A DNA stretch of 64,000 bases from Macrolepiota albuminosa. Its lineage: Eukaryota; Basidiomycota; Agaricomycetes; Agaricales; Agaricaceae. Positions within the stretch are counted from its first letter, which is position 1. Each line of letters begins with the position of its first letter. The translations under genes and the position numbers were made by a program. The DNA is taken from assembly GCA_027475525.1 (NCBI GenBank), contig JAMWFC010000049.1:2712947-2776946 (forward strand), in the 5' to 3' direction. The notes under the pieces were generated by a model that was given only the letters and a program-made list of their open reading frames with translations, was not told the DNA's origin and made no database searches. Positions 18,501-28,980 of the stretch are shown piece after piece.

Positions 18501-19421
18501 CTGCCCAGCTCGATCGTGAGCGATCGAGATGCTAAGTTTACTTCCAAATGGTGGAAGGAGTTGCACAAGCTGCTAGGAGCAAAGTTGCTCATGTCGACAT
18601 CGTTTCATCCGCAAACGGATGGTCAAATGGAACGTGCGAATAGAAATATCGCGCAAATCTTGCGAGCGTTCGTACGTCCTGATCAGAAGGACTGGGTGGA
18701 TAGATGTCCACTCGTGGAATTTGCGATAAACGTGAGTATATCGGAAACCACAGGGTACTCACCCTTTGAACTCAACAATGGCTACATGCCATCCATGATT
18801 CGTGAACTTTGTACGGACGAAGTTATTCATGTGGGAGTCAAGCAGTTTGCGCGCAACGCGCTAAGGAATCTGGCAGATGCCCATGATGCGATTATAGAAT
18901 CGCGCGTCTGGCAAACCAAACATGCGAATAATCGCAGACGTGAGGAACCAGAAATCGAGAAAGGGAACCTAGTGTACCTTTCTACAAAGAACCTGAACCT
19001 GCCGAAAGGCAGAGCGAGTAAGTTGTGTCCAAAGTGGATTGGACCGTATAAGGTCCTTGAAGCGGAGCCGAGCACATCTAACTACGTGCTGGAACTACCC
19101 CATGCGCTGCAAGCGCGCAGGATAGTCCCCAAATTTCATGTGTCGCTATTGCGACCATATATGGCCAGTAGTGATGCGCTCTTTCCTAATCGAGCAACTC
19201 CGGAGCCGTATGATTTTGGAACTGGTAATGACCAGGAGTGGTTCGTAGATGACCTGATAGGTCATCGTTGGACAAGGGGAAGCCTCGAATTCGAGGTAAG
19301 GTGGAGCTTAGGTGATACTACCTGGGAACCGCTAGTAAACTGCAAAGACCTTGCAGCGATGGATAGGTATCTAGAGCTGCAGGGCGTGAAACGCCCTCAG
19401 CAGCTAGCAAAACGCACGTAA
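15543..19421 (+). CDS. pol: Pol of element A: RT, RNase H, integrase, chromodomain
   Basis: 1292 codons open after the TGA, with no ATG near the start, so it is most likely made by readthrough from the protease frame. RT lies at about residues 250-480, with YLDD at 16800-16811 and LIDDN-KYHLPRCP upstream. RNase H follows (LICDASKTGVGA, HELETLAILEAL, ITDHKAL). The integrase has an HHCC zinc domain (VVGHFGTQKTL, CSTCELCQ) and D,D,E core (IGMDFIGPFP, VSDRDAKF, DGQMERANR). A GPY-like segment (WIGPYKVLEAEP) precedes a C-terminal chromodomain (LEFEVRWSLGDTTWEP). All catalytic acids look present and there is no internal stop, so the enzyme could be functional apart from the element B insertion upstream. 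Confidence 0.92.
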   Translation, partial: LDGRRATVQEVEDEQVPPKSLPADSSAVLMSEEEFQGTLKKGKHPDEPKQAVQCKNERGKRVVESLECQPTSSRVKVEDLVKDEVYSTMGTVGSTRSLMDRPVPRPGVQWAYDPRMPREWNELVASMVTQAMESGQATQTGEVYHHAREDEISETLDIVFDGFSLKARSVQSSASTTRKQPVVRLNPGDITEEHVCALQERFEPKVQPRIARVAKGKGKALSLTEEDIPRLRQQWQREFADIVNGTKEELPPWREVNHEINLIDDNKQYKYHLPRCPRALQDQLREKTNRYINAKWWEPRPAVQAAPLLCIPKKDGTLRTALDAQQRNDNTVKDVTPLPDQEVIREDVATAKYRSKIDLTDAYEQVRIREEDIPKTLFSSLMGTFVSNIMQIGDCNAPATFQRLMTSIFRDVIGKFMHVYLDDIFIFSDSIEEHEQHLRVVFERLRKASLYLKWKKCELYATSIDCLGHVIDKKGIHPDTDKLDRIREWRTPRTYNDIQQFVGLVNYIGNFLPDITAYTGPLMAMTQNGSPFHWRPLHQRCFEMIKRICAKTPVIRPIDPRIDEPIWLICDASKTGVGAMFGQGKTWQTCRPAGFMSRKFTAAQQNYAVHELETLAILEALLKWEDKLMGYKIHIITDHKALEFFKTQVHLSPRQHRWIDYMLRYQFDITYVKGELNKVADCLSRYFESDTRDDVHDAHDYVQADKRIDPEGEDLPLHQFHEIREHRVELHAMRVQETRRSKRLQEQRESRDIEAQVLVDHEAPQPREETRQEVPMRGTDMTLQQALESQDHTPAPADLGNVQFRTRIQQGYKDDNLFVEILNNIQAHPRFRMEQQLVYLTRPTGSKVICIPRERSLITTILDQAHRVVGHFGTQKTLDYVRRWYWWPQMAKETSQFCSTCELCQQLKVSTLKPLGKLHSLPIPVKPWDSIGMDFIGPFPESKGFNYLWVVICRMTSMVHLIPVRTTMTASDLSWIYLKEIVRLHGLPSSIVSDRDAKFTSKWWKELHKLLGAKLLMSTSFHPQTDGQMERANRNIAQILRAFVRPDQKDWVDRCPLVEFAINVSISETTGYSPFELNNGYMPSMIRELCTDEVIHVGVKQFARNALRNLADAHDAIIESRVWQTKHANNRRREEPEIEKGNLVYLSTKNLNLPKGRASKLCPKWIGPYKVLEAEPSTSNYVLELPHALQARRIVPKFHVSLLRPYMASSDALFPNRATPEPYDFGTGNDQEWFVDDLIGHRWTRGSLEFEVRWSLGDTTWEPLVNCKDLAAMDRYLELQGVKRPQQLAKRT

Positions 19422-19587
19422 TGCGCGTGTGGTGGTGGAATGTGGACGAAGTCCACTTTAATTGCCGGTAACTAACCGGGTGGCCACTAATTGTGGCTGT
19501 GACTGTAACTGTTACGCAATTATGATCGCCGATGCGGCGCCGGGTGGCGTGTGTTTGTGGTTGTTTACACCACTGGCGGAGTTGGGA

Positions 19588-19614
19588 GATTGTTTTTTTT
19601 CTTTCTTTCCTCAG
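19588..19614 (+). promoter_or_regulatory. candidate 3' splice site upstream of the third ORF (element A)
   Basis: A long pyrimidine run (T8CTTTCTTTCC) ends in TCAG at 19611-19614, 34 bp before the ATG of the third ORF. It would suit a spliced subgenomic RNA, the way retroviruses express env. No donor has been assigned. Confidence 0.4.
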
Positions 19615-19647
19615 TCCCAATACACGTAGTCTACGTGTTGCTTTAGA

Positions 19648-22600
19648 ATGGCCTATTGGGGGCTGCAAAAGAGTGATCAGAGCCGGCAAGGCTCTAGTGG
19701 AGGGGGGAGACCCCCGAATATACAGACGTCATCCCAGTTTTCCCAGTTTCAGAGGCAGCCGCCATATCCGGCGGCGAGTCAGTTGCAGTCAGCGGGCGTG
19801 GCCTATCCGGGCCGCGAGGAGCCGCTCCCCTACCAAACACCCCTCCACTCGCAAGAGATGGAGATCGATGATGATGGGCGCTATGGGCGCCCGGAGGATA
19901 GCTTGCGTCGAGAACGGTACTATCAGGAACCGTCCTCACGCTCGTCTGCGTCGTATCCGACGTATGCGGGTGTGGTGACGGGGCCGCCGTCAGTTCCATG
20001 GGCTCATCGGCCCGCAGCAGAGTCGTATGAGGAGCCTGCGCCACAAGCGCAGAGTGTAGCTGGGTCAGATGTGTTGTTGGGCAGACTGGAAGCAGCGGGA
20101 CAGCCAGTCCCTGCAACTGCGTCCTTTCTGCAGGACAGCTTGGCCGTAATGGTAATGGAGGGACTGCTCGACCAGATTGAGCTGATGAAGAGGCAGCGCG
20201 TTGCAGCGCTGGAGCAGATCGACCGCGCGTCTAAGCGCAAAATCGCCACGAGTGAGGAATCGACCGCTGAGGTCAAGAGGGCAAGATATCAGCCCAGTCG
20301 ACCGGTCGCTCCTCCACAGGCAAGGATGCCGTCGGAAGCGCAATTCGCGCGCCAGGAGCAGTCTCCTCAGCCCGTGGCTTCGTCATTGCGGCTACCCGAG
20401 TTGGGCCCGCAGGCCTCGTCAGAGTCGCTGGCTGCCGTCAGTGAACCCTTGGCAGGTCTGTCCTTGGGTCAGCGGGAACCCGCATCATCTCGGGCCCCAC
20501 CTAGGGGGTCCAAACCCGTCGCTGTGGCGCCAAGAGCGCCCGTTACTGTTACTCCTTGCGCTGGGCCTGGAGGGAATACTCTGGCGCGAAATGCGCCTGC
20601 CCCTCCGGTGGCTCAGCCACAACCAGAACCGTCTGCCCTGACCAAGTCGGGGCCGTCTCGTCAGCGTCGCGGCCGCAAGCCGCCCCTCGATGCCTCCAAA
20701 TTGGAGGTTATACTCTTTCCTGCTGGCATTCCCGCACGAGCGGGAGAAGTCCAGATGTTGTTCATGTTGCCGGTGTTTGTACCGGCCCCTCCAGCAAAGT
20801 ATCCCGTGGTCGTCTTGACCCCAGACCCCCATACGCCGGAGCAGTATGATGGTCTGGTGGCGACCTTGAGGGGGAAGACTAGGCCTGATAAAGGCAAAAA
20901 ACTGGTACCATCCCTGTCCGACGAGAGCGACTATGGAGAGTTGAGCTCGGAGCAGGAGGAGGACGGGGAGGAGGGGGAATCGGCCGCAGACCGATTCCAA
21001 CGAGCGACTATGGAGAGTTGAGCTCGGAGCAGGAGGAGGACGGGGAGGAGGGGGAATCAGCTGCAGACCGATTCCAACAAGTAGCGCGCAATAAGCGCAT
21101 TGCAAAGAAGAAGGCGATTCACGCCAAGGAACTAAAGGCCCAGAAGTCGAGGGCCGAGGACGAATGTTCGGGGAGGATCCCCGATGGCTTGGGGGTGAAG
21201 GTGTGGGGTCCGCTCGATGTCGAGCAAATGAACTCGTGCTTTAGAGGAGCACTCAGCCATTGCACCTATTATTCGTATGCCACGAATACGGTGTTGATGG
21301 GAGCTGACGCCAATAGAGCGGCGTCATACGAATATTCCTCTGGCCAGCCTGCCCACATCCCGGGCACAATTGTGTACAAGCACACCCCACGCGGTCTTCC
21401 CCGCACTCCTCTAGAGCTGGACTGGCTCTACAAGTATTATGCTAATGTACACGTCCCGCGTCGCGACAGAATCGTCGCCTATATGTTGATCACAGAGCTC
21501 CAGATGTTCGCGCAGCGAACAGTGGAGGCTCTGCATGATCGAACCATGCAGCTCCTGATGAAGGAGCCTCGGTATCAAGAACTCGTCAACCCGATGCAGG
21601 GCCCTGACGACCTCGCTCTTGTCGAGCGACAACACATTCCGGGGCGCTTTTTGCGCACGAAAGACAATGGCACCACGGCGTTGCGCGTAATGCGCGCTCA
21701 GGATCCAGCCACACCGTTCGACCTTGACCAACTGGCGCAGTACGCGCTGGTCTTTGGCCGACCTGGGCTGGAGAATACCTATCAAGGTATCGCCGTGGAT
21801 CATGCCTACCGCATGCACTGGCGGACCCTCTTTGGGTTCGCCTTATGTCGAGCATTGTGCGCTAACAGCGCAGCCAAGCCGGTGATCGTACGGTGCATGA
21901 CCCTCGTCGTGGCCCGACCAGGGCTTTATCGAGAGGCGATTGCCTCGTATGACGCCATGTTCCCCGAGCAGCCATTTGAGCCAACATGGGCCGCAGCTTG
22001 AAATTCACCAAGTTTACGTGCCCGACGACCATGCACGGAACTTCTCCGACGACGACGCATTACGCGTCCTTTTACACAACTGGATTCCGCTGGAATGGGT
22101 GGACCACACGTACACGTACGGCGTAGTCTTCCTGGAACAGCAGTTCCATTCCCCCACGATGTCTATGGACATCTTCAAGCAGGTCGACGACGAGCGCATG
22201 GAGCGCCTCTCCAAGTATGGCACCCCCGCCGCAATCCCGCAATGGGATGGATGGCGGGAGATGACTGAAGACGATCACTATCGTCTGATGTTCAAGCACC
22301 ACGAGGAGAGCAAGCTCCCGGAAAATCCTGAGGCCAACGGCCTCTATTACTTGATTGGCATGGACCCGAATCGGGTCAACCTCCTAAAACGCTCGGCAGC
22401 GCATGACCTGCCCGCAGCGGACATGGACCCAGGCCGGGTCAATCTCCTGCCACGCACGGCAGAGCAGGGTACGCTTACCACCACCGCTTCAGCGATTAAC
22501 GTCGCACTAACAGAGCCTATGGTGGTAGACACGCCTGCAGCCGAGGGGCCTATAACCCCACCACGGACGGAATCGGCACCTCCCCCTCCCGCGATTAACG

Positions 22601-22671
22601 TCGCACTGGAGGAGGAGGCAATGGTGACTGAGACGGGCGCTGTCATGGGAGCATCGTCATCCGGGTCCTAG
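19648..22671 (+). pseudogene. third ORF of element A, broken by a 77-bp duplication and a small indel
   Basis: Three overlapping frames (19648-21021, 21018-22001, 21940-22671) are remains of one gene of about 980 codons. The first two join when the tandem 77-bp duplication at 20925-21078 is removed. The third joins if about five bases missing near 21993 relative to element C are allowed for. The N-terminal part is Ser/Gln/Pro-rich with a helical segment (SLAVMVMEGLLDQIELMKRQ). The middle is Pro/Ser-rich and then acidic. The C-terminal half is globular, with conserved features RIPDGLGVKVWG, PRGLPRTP, LHDRTMQLL and YQGIAVDHAYRMHW. Element C encodes a clear homologue at 57767-60678. No signal peptide, transmembrane segment or catalytic motif is visible, so I do not call it env. 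Function unknown. Confidence 0.7.
20925..21078 (+). repeat. 77-bp tandem duplication in the third ORF of A
   Basis: Two nearly identical 77-bp units, each starting GAGCGACTATGGAGAG and covering an acidic Glu-rich stretch. Since 77 is not a multiple of three, the duplication shifts the frame. The match is so close that it must be recent. Confidence 0.9.
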
Positions 22672-23018
22672 ACCCTTGTATACAATATTTTGTATGTACC
22701 TCTGAGTATTTAACTCGAGCCATTTCAGCTGATACGCACTTTAGAGTCGCGTGTAGATACAGCGGACCCAGAGGAGGGGTCACTCTTTTTGTTTTTTATA
22801 CTTTTATTATATACACTATTTGCTTCTACTGCTGGCGTCCCCTGCACCTGTGTCTGATAAGGACTGCTGTCTCTTGTGTCCGGCCGACACATCCTCAGTG
22901 CGCATGAGTACTAACGCCTTCCAGCCACGCAACACGCGTGCATTCATCCGTTGTTGCACTACCGTGCATCTTTCATCTCGCTCTACCTCCCTTTCTCAAG
23001 ACCGAGTATTCGGTCTCA
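22672..23018 (+). other. 3' untranslated part of element A
   Basis: Non-coding between the last third-ORF codon and the polypurine tract. It contains a T-rich block (CTCTTTTTGTTTTTTATAC, about 22782). It ends with a short inverted repeat (AGACCGAGTATTCGGTCT) just before the G-run; element C has a similar inverted pair (AGACTGATTACCAGTCT) at the same place. Confidence 0.5.
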
Positions 23019-23028
23019 TTGGGGGGTA
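23019..23028 (+). promoter_or_regulatory. polypurine tract of element A
   Basis: TTGGGGGGTA directly before the 3' LTR. Element C has AAGGGGGGCA in the same position. Expected plus-strand primer. Confidence 0.65.
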
Positions 23029-23204
23029 TGTAACGGGGTCATCCGTATTACCATCAGCGTCAACGATGCTATAATCAATTAGTAGAGTATTACGTAAGAT
23101 AACATCTTGTTTTCGCACTAAGTACTAGTCAAATCCGATATTGCGGTCTGATTTAGCACTGTGTGAAATACACAGATAGTTCTAACTAGTAACCCCAGGT
23201 TACA
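23029..23204 (+). repeat. 3' LTR of element A
   Basis: 176 bp, same length and ends as the 5' LTR with few substitutions (for example CATCCGTATT against CATCCATATT). Followed by GTTTC, the right TSD with one difference from the left. Confidence 0.95.
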
Positions 23205-23316
23205 GTTTCAATGTTGTAGTGAATAAACTATACTCCAAAGTAAGTGTTAATTAATTGATTGATGTACAAATATTAATAACCTTTTTATAGCAACACTTTG
23301 ATGATTACAAAGTAAG

Positions 23317-23351
<35 letters not shown>

Positions 23352-23830
23352 ATTAATAAATGATCAATTTAGCTACAACTTTGAAATTTGATTATAAAGC
23401 AAGTATTGACTGATTGATTGATTGATAACTATTAACAAACATTCTTATAGCAAAACTTTGTAACTCAACTACAAAGTAAGTAATGATTGATTGATTAATT
23501 GATGAATCTTAACAAACATTCAATAGCTTGACAACATTCAGCTATTGATTGATCATTGTAAGTGATCTTGAATGTATTTGAGCTTAGAAAATGCTTAAAA
23601 AATTCGAAAAAATCACAGAAAAATCAGGAAAAATTCAATTCAGCTTATAGTAAACTTTGGGCTATTGATACACTATCATTTAAGTGAAATTTGTTCTTTT
23701 GAGCTTTATAAATGCTTAAAAAATTCAAGAAAAATTCAATTCAGCTTATAGCAACACTTTAACAACTTTGAGCTATTGATAAATCATCATGTAAATATCT
23801 CTCAATGATTTTGAGCTTTGAAAATGCTTA
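23205..23830. repeat. degenerate AT-rich satellite with GATT runs
   Basis: Units of roughly 95-110 bp recur, containing CTTATAGCAA(C/A)ACTTTG, ACAAAGTAAGTA and runs of (GATT)n. The right part (23580-23830) shares word order with 200-345, on the other side of element A. No coding potential. Confidence 0.65.
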
Positions 23831-23927
23831 AAACATCTAGGCAATCTTCAACTACTCATTCTAATAATGAATCCAGTACTCCTGAAAGTCAAAGGCTAGG
23901 ATTTAAAGCAGGCTCCAACAGTTACAA

Positions 23928-25725
23928 ATGACTGATCCTGATGAGCATTGTTCAAATAGAAGTAGAAGATCTACTTCAGTGGTTATACCACCTATTTATT
24001 TTGAATCTGGGGATATGGGAACTGGGGATATGAGAACTAGAAGAAATGATCAGATTGCTTCTAGCTCTTTGGGAAGGCCTATTAGACCGACTGTTGCTAT
24101 AGACTCATTTGCATCTGGGGATATCAGTCTTGAGACCAGGAGGAATAATCAGATTGCTTCAAGCTCTGATATGGGATCTGGGGACAATACTGAGATGTAC
24201 AACTTGGAGCTGTTAGAGGAAATAATCAGATTGCTTCAAGCTCTGATATGGAATCTGGAGAAAATGCTTCTAGTTGAGAAGGCCTACTAGACCACCAATT
24301 GTTGCTGAGGATCCATTTGCTAGGCTATTCCTGAAACTCTTTACCTGAAGGATGGAATGCTTCCTTGCAAATTCCAATTCCTAGAATGATACCACCTCTA
24401 CCTCTTCCTGCATATGGAGCTCCTTCTGTGCCATTAATAGTGGCACCTCTACCAGCTGCTGTACATGGAAGAGATAATAGAGTGGGATCAGTCAATCAGC
24501 CTGTAGTTGGTAGAACTGCTATCAGTATACCTGAAACTCATTTGCCTGAAGGATGGGATGCTCCTTTAAGGAATCCTATACCCAGAATGCCTGCTTTGCA
24601 TAGACCTGCTTTACCAAACTTCATAATGCTACCACCAGTGCCACCTGCATTTGAAAATAGAGAGGGACAAATTAATTAGCAGGTTGCTCCTATACAGGAG
24701 CAGACATTAGCAGTATTGCAAGACCAGCAAAAGTTAGAGCATATTGCAGCAGCTGAGGAGCATAATAGACAACAGCAGGCACTAGCAATGTTGCAAGAGC
24801 AACAAAGGCAACAACAGGCATTAGCAGTATTGCATGAGCAACATTAGCTCAGAGAGCAAGGAAGACAACTACAAATATTACACCAGCCAGAGGTGAGACA
24901 AAGACAACTGTTAAAGGTTGCATTGACTAACAAAGATTAACAGCATGTAGATTTCAATCCTGAACATAGGCCTTTGAATGAGGCTAGAGCTCAAAGGATC
25001 TTACAAGGGTGGGAACAGGAGCATGCAGCTGATTTGGAGGAGGACTTCAACAATCTAGATGTTCAAGATCTGGATCATTATGTTAACAATGGAAGGCAGC
25101 AGAATCTAGCAGCAGAACAACTGGAACCTCCTCTTCATCCTCCTATCCTACCAATTGTACAACAACCCATAAATGATCTTCCAAGAGGTAGACACCCTTA
25201 CTTGATTAAACTTCTACCACATTATCTTGGTTCTATGGATGTTATATGTCCACACTATCAGGCTCTACATTGAGATGCTGAAAAGCCCACCAGGTCTACT
25301 AGACATCATACAAAATTTGGCATGTGCTGTCTGCAAGGCCAGATTGATTTGCCCAGACTTGCAGATGCACCCTCAGAACTGCTTGACCTACTCCAAGGGC
25401 AACATCTTTTTTCTGATGCTTTCAAAGTATCTATTTGCCAATACAATGCTGCTTTTGCATTTCCATCTTTGGGAGTCAAAATCAATCACACAATTACTAA
25501 TGCATCTGGACCATACAGCTTCAGGATCAATGGAGAGCTCCATCATCTGACAGGTGCTTTGCTTCCTACTGAAGGTGAACATCCTGTATATGCACAACTC
25601 TACTTCTATGATCATATTCAACAATTGGCTTTTTGTCAAGGAAGCAATCCTAGATCAGATCCACAGATGATGGCCTCTTTGCAGGATATGCTTCATAGAG
25701 TTAATCCCTTTATTGGCTTATACAA
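23928..25725 (+). pseudogene. Helitron N-terminal region, decayed
   Basis: The frame from 24365 to 25725 encodes, with several stops, the segment before the Rep domain of fungal Helitrons. A Gln-rich coiled coil (about 24690-24900) is followed by HYLGSMDVICPHYQALH and then FGMCCLQGQIDLP, where two cysteine pairs suggest a zinc-binding patch. LGVKINHTITNASGPYSFRI and YAQLYFYDH come next. Many in-frame stops replace Gln codons (TAG, TAA). The ORF at 23928-24290 has internal repeats (RRNNQIASSS type) and may belong to the same gene. It is cut at 25726 by insertion X. Confidence 0.7.
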
Positions 25726-26562
25726 TGATAGGACCCCATACAGGCTAGGCGCATCAACAGCAGGCTCAGCATCGGCTCTGGAGACCTTGCCGCACTTGTT
25801 TCAAACTTGGCACACAGGATTTATCCTTTCTAGGCCATTCCTGATGGACACACATGGCAACCATCAAGATTGATCAGGAATAGCGCTGGCAGCAGCTGGA
25901 ATGACAGCTGTCATCATGCTGTTGGTAAGGTCTTGACAGGTGGCGCTAATTAATCAGCACATGACCTGACTAGCTGGTGACAGCACTTATGGATTAGGGA
26001 TAATGCCATAACTTGTGATGGCTAGACTGGTGTTTCACCATGGCGCATGATAGTGCTTGGTGACCTCGAGACAGGCAGAATGGATAGCGAGCTTGTAATT
26101 TCCTTTTGATTTAGTTTAATTCACAGCCTTTACTTACATTCTTACCGTTCCACCCTGCCTTGGCACCGGGGAACTTTAACTTACTATAAATACTTATCAC
26201 TTGTCAATAGTTAGAAGAACAGGACAGAGTACCATGTTTACCTTGCTCAGTTCATCTTACAGTTCAGATTTCTTCTGAGCTGACTAAGTTCTTGGTTGCC
26301 AATTGTCTGAACACTCTTAGCCTGCTTGCCACAGTTACGCTTATGGAACATATGTGCCTTACACCTACAGCAGGCAACCTGCAGCTTAGTCATTGCTAAG
26401 CCTCCTATCCTCTTACCGCATCTCTTGCTGCACTTACTTAGACACCCCATCCTTAGCATGCATCTCTTACCGACACTCCTTGCCAACTTACTTTTTACCT
26501 TTCTGACTTGTTCTCTGAGACCTGCCTGAGACTCCCTCAAAACACTTAGCATGCCCAACGCT
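25726..26562 (+). mobile_element. insertion X, solo-LTR-like, 837 bp
   Basis: Interrupts the Helitron frame. TACAA stands directly on both sides (25721-25725 and 26563-26567). It starts TGATAGGACCCC and ends CCAACGCT. A TATA-like box (CTATAAATAC) lies near 26183, as in an LTR promoter. Partial copies occur at 31521-31893 (minus strand) and 37723-37878. No ORF is convincing. It may be a solo LTR of an unseen retroelement, although its end is not the usual CA. Confidence 0.55.
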
Positions 26563-26593
26563 TACAAGTCAGTAGCCATAAACCATTTCTGCT

Positions 26594-27818
26594 ATTGACC
26601 AACTTTTGGACATCATCAACAAGCATGCAAAGCAGATTATGACAGAAGTTCCAGAAGGTCAATCCCAAAGGCTTTCTGTTTAACTTAGAGCTGACTTTAG
26701 AGATCATCAACGCTATAACAACCCTAATGAACAGGAAGGAGTTGCAGCAATTATACCAGGAGATGGCTCTGAAGAATGATCAGATCACCGTGATATAGTC
26801 CTGCATCTGCATGGAGGTCAATTAAAATGAATCAGCCATTTACACCCTTATTATACACCACTACATTACACCATCGTCTTTTCAACTGGAGAACCTGGAT
26901 TTCACACTGATATTCAATCTCAATTGGGACTGGCTGGTGAACAAAGAGCTCAAAAAGTCAGCCAAACTGCATATTATGCATATAGGCTGCAACAAAGGGC
27001 TTTGGAGGTTAATGCTGCATTGCTTTGGAGTGGCAGACTATTCCAGCAATATGTTGTGGATGCATGGGCATCAACAGAACAGAACAAGCTCAACTGTGTT
27101 CAACATAATCAAAAGAAGATTAGGGCTGAAGTTTATCAAGGAGTAGTTGATGCCACTGCTGGAGATGAGGAGTTATGCAGACAAAGCTGGTGTGTGGTCC
27201 TCCCCTCTTCTCATGTTGAAAGCGAACAACACATGCAACAACTATTCCAGGATTCTATGGCTATTTGCAGGCATTTTCACAAACCAGATCTTTTCATTAC
27301 TATGACTGCCAATCCAAAGTGGCCTGAAATAGAAGAGGCTCTCTTGAAGGAACCTACAGTAAATGGAAAGAGGCAAACAGCTTCTGACTGTCCAGATATT
27401 GTTGCCAGAGTATTTGAACTCAAGAAAAATGCTCTTTTGAAGGATATAAAGGATGGTCTCTTTACAAAATGTGTTGCTTCTGTTCATACCATTGAATTCC
27501 AGAAGAGGGGACTTCCACATATCCATATCTTGATCTTTTTCCATCATCATGACAAGATCAAAGATGCAGCTCATCTGGATACTATTGTTTCTGCTCAAAT
27601 TCCTGATCCAGTGACTCAGCCTCAATTATATCAGGTATTGACTTTGCTTGAATTATGAATGCAGTGACTTACCTTTGTTATTAGGTTGTTACTACCAATA
27701 TGGTCCATGGTCCATGTGGAGCAGATTTTCCCAATGCCAAGTGCATGGTAGATGGCAAATGTTCCAAGGGATATCCCAAGGAATTTCAAGAGGCTACACA
27801 GTATGGTGATGATGGTTA
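26594..27818 (+). pseudogene. Helitron Rep (HUH endonuclease) region
   Basis: 26594-26830 encodes the segment leading to Rep (RYNNPNEQEGVAAIIPGDGS, HRDIVLHLHGG) with three stops. 26924-27658 carries the Rep domain proper: FHKPDLFITMTANPKWPEI, then the HUH motif in GLPHIHILIFF. A 50-bp intron (27635-27684, GTATTG...TTATTAG) separates it from MVHGPCGADFPN and KCSKGYPKEF, which are typical downstream motifs. The part that should hold the catalytic tyrosines is deleted after about 27818. Rep would nick and transfer DNA strands during rolling-circle transposition. Confidence 0.8.
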
Positions 27819-27828
27819 GAGGATGAAA

Positions 27829-28980
27829 CCAATTATGATGTTGAGCAGCTGAAGCAAAGAGTGGAGGAGAACAAGGCCAAGTTCAATGCAGAACAACTGG
27901 AGACTTTCAATGCTGTCATGGACTCTGTGGACAACAGTTTGGGCAAGATGTTATTCATTCACAGTGCTGGAGGATGTGGCAAAACCTTTGTCTGCAATAC
28001 TCTGGCTGCTGCTGTTCATTCCAATGGAGATATAGCATTATGTGTAAAATGCCATTGACTCTGTTGATCGTGGCTTCAGAGACATCTTTGATAATGACAT
28101 TTCCTTTGGTGGAGTTACTGTGATTTTTGGAGGGGACTTTAGACAAACTCTTCCAGTAGTTCCACATGGACTTAGGCAGCAGATGATTGCTGCTTCACTC
28201 AAAAGGGGCAGACTTTGGGATCACATTCAAGTTCACTACTTGGTTCAAAACATGAGGCTGGAGCAGACTCCAGATAATGTTGCTCATGCAGCTTGGTTGT
28301 TGGATGTTGGTGCAGGGAAAAATCTAGGTCCAGGAGAAACAGTCAAACTACCTCAAAGGATGATCTGTGAGGATAATTCTATCACTGAATTGATTTCTTC
28401 CACATATCCTTATTAGTCATCCTCAAAATGATCAGTATTACCTGGACCAAACTATTCTCTCTGGCAAGAACTCGGATATAGAGGAGATCAATGCAGAAGT
28501 TCTAGAGAGGTATCCAGGAGAAGAAAGGATCTTACAGAGTGCAGATTCTGTTCTGTCTGATAACAGGAATCCTGATGGCCTTGCATTCTATCCTGTGGAA
28601 TATCTCAACTCTTTGAAAGCCAGTAGTTTGCCTTTGGCTAAACTGGCTTTAAAGATTAGAGTTTCTGTCATGCTCCTCAGGAATCTGGACACAACCAAAG
28701 GACTTTGTAATGGAACAAGAATGATTGTTACCCATATCAGCACCAGAGTTCTCAGATGTTGTATCATCAGTAGAGATGCCAAATTTGCAAAGGATAGTTG
28801 AAGGAGCTGGTAAGATGAAAGCACTTCTACCTAAGAGATATGCATTAACAGTTGTCCTGTAGACTGACTTGTGGATGATGGTCAGCTAGGTAAAGGATGA
28901 CAAGAAACTCCTCCTTGATGCCAGGAAGAGTTTCATCAATGAAGCCATCCTGATTCTGAAGAGCAAGCTTTCTGACAAGG
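27829..28980 (+). pseudogene. Helitron Pif1-type helicase, deleted and frameshifted
   Basis: Begins with DVEQLKQRVEENKAKFNAEQ and a Walker A motif (GGCGKT, near 27967-27987). An internal deletion joins the nucleotide-binding loop to the Walker B region, where IFGGDFRQTLPVVP is seen at about 28123-28165. A later part has MLLRNLDTTKGLCNGTRMI (about 28670-28727), a hallmark of the Pif1 C-terminal region. Frame changes and stops make it non-functional. Confidence 0.8.

Larger units (their letters stand above)
945..23204 (+). mobile_element. Element A: Ty3/Gypsy chromovirus with third ORF (interrupted by element B)
   Basis: Bounded by two 176-bp LTRs that both start TGTAAC and end GTTACA. The flanking five bases are ATTTC on the left and GTTTC on the right, a TSD with one difference. 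Between the LTRs come a leader ORF, Gag, CCHC/protease, RT, RNase H, integrase with a C-terminal chromodomain, and then a long third ORF region. The 10.8-kb element B lies inside the protease. Removing B plus one TSD copy puts 1232-19421 in one reading frame, broken only by three TGA codons (1799, 3785, 15540). Without B, A is about 11.4 kb, long for a fungal Gypsy element because of the extra ORF. Confidence 0.93.

Noticed and set aside
19648..22671. env gene
   Set aside because: Its position after integrase invites the idea, but no signal peptide, transmembrane segment, furin site or fusion-type motif is visible, and the protein is mostly polar.
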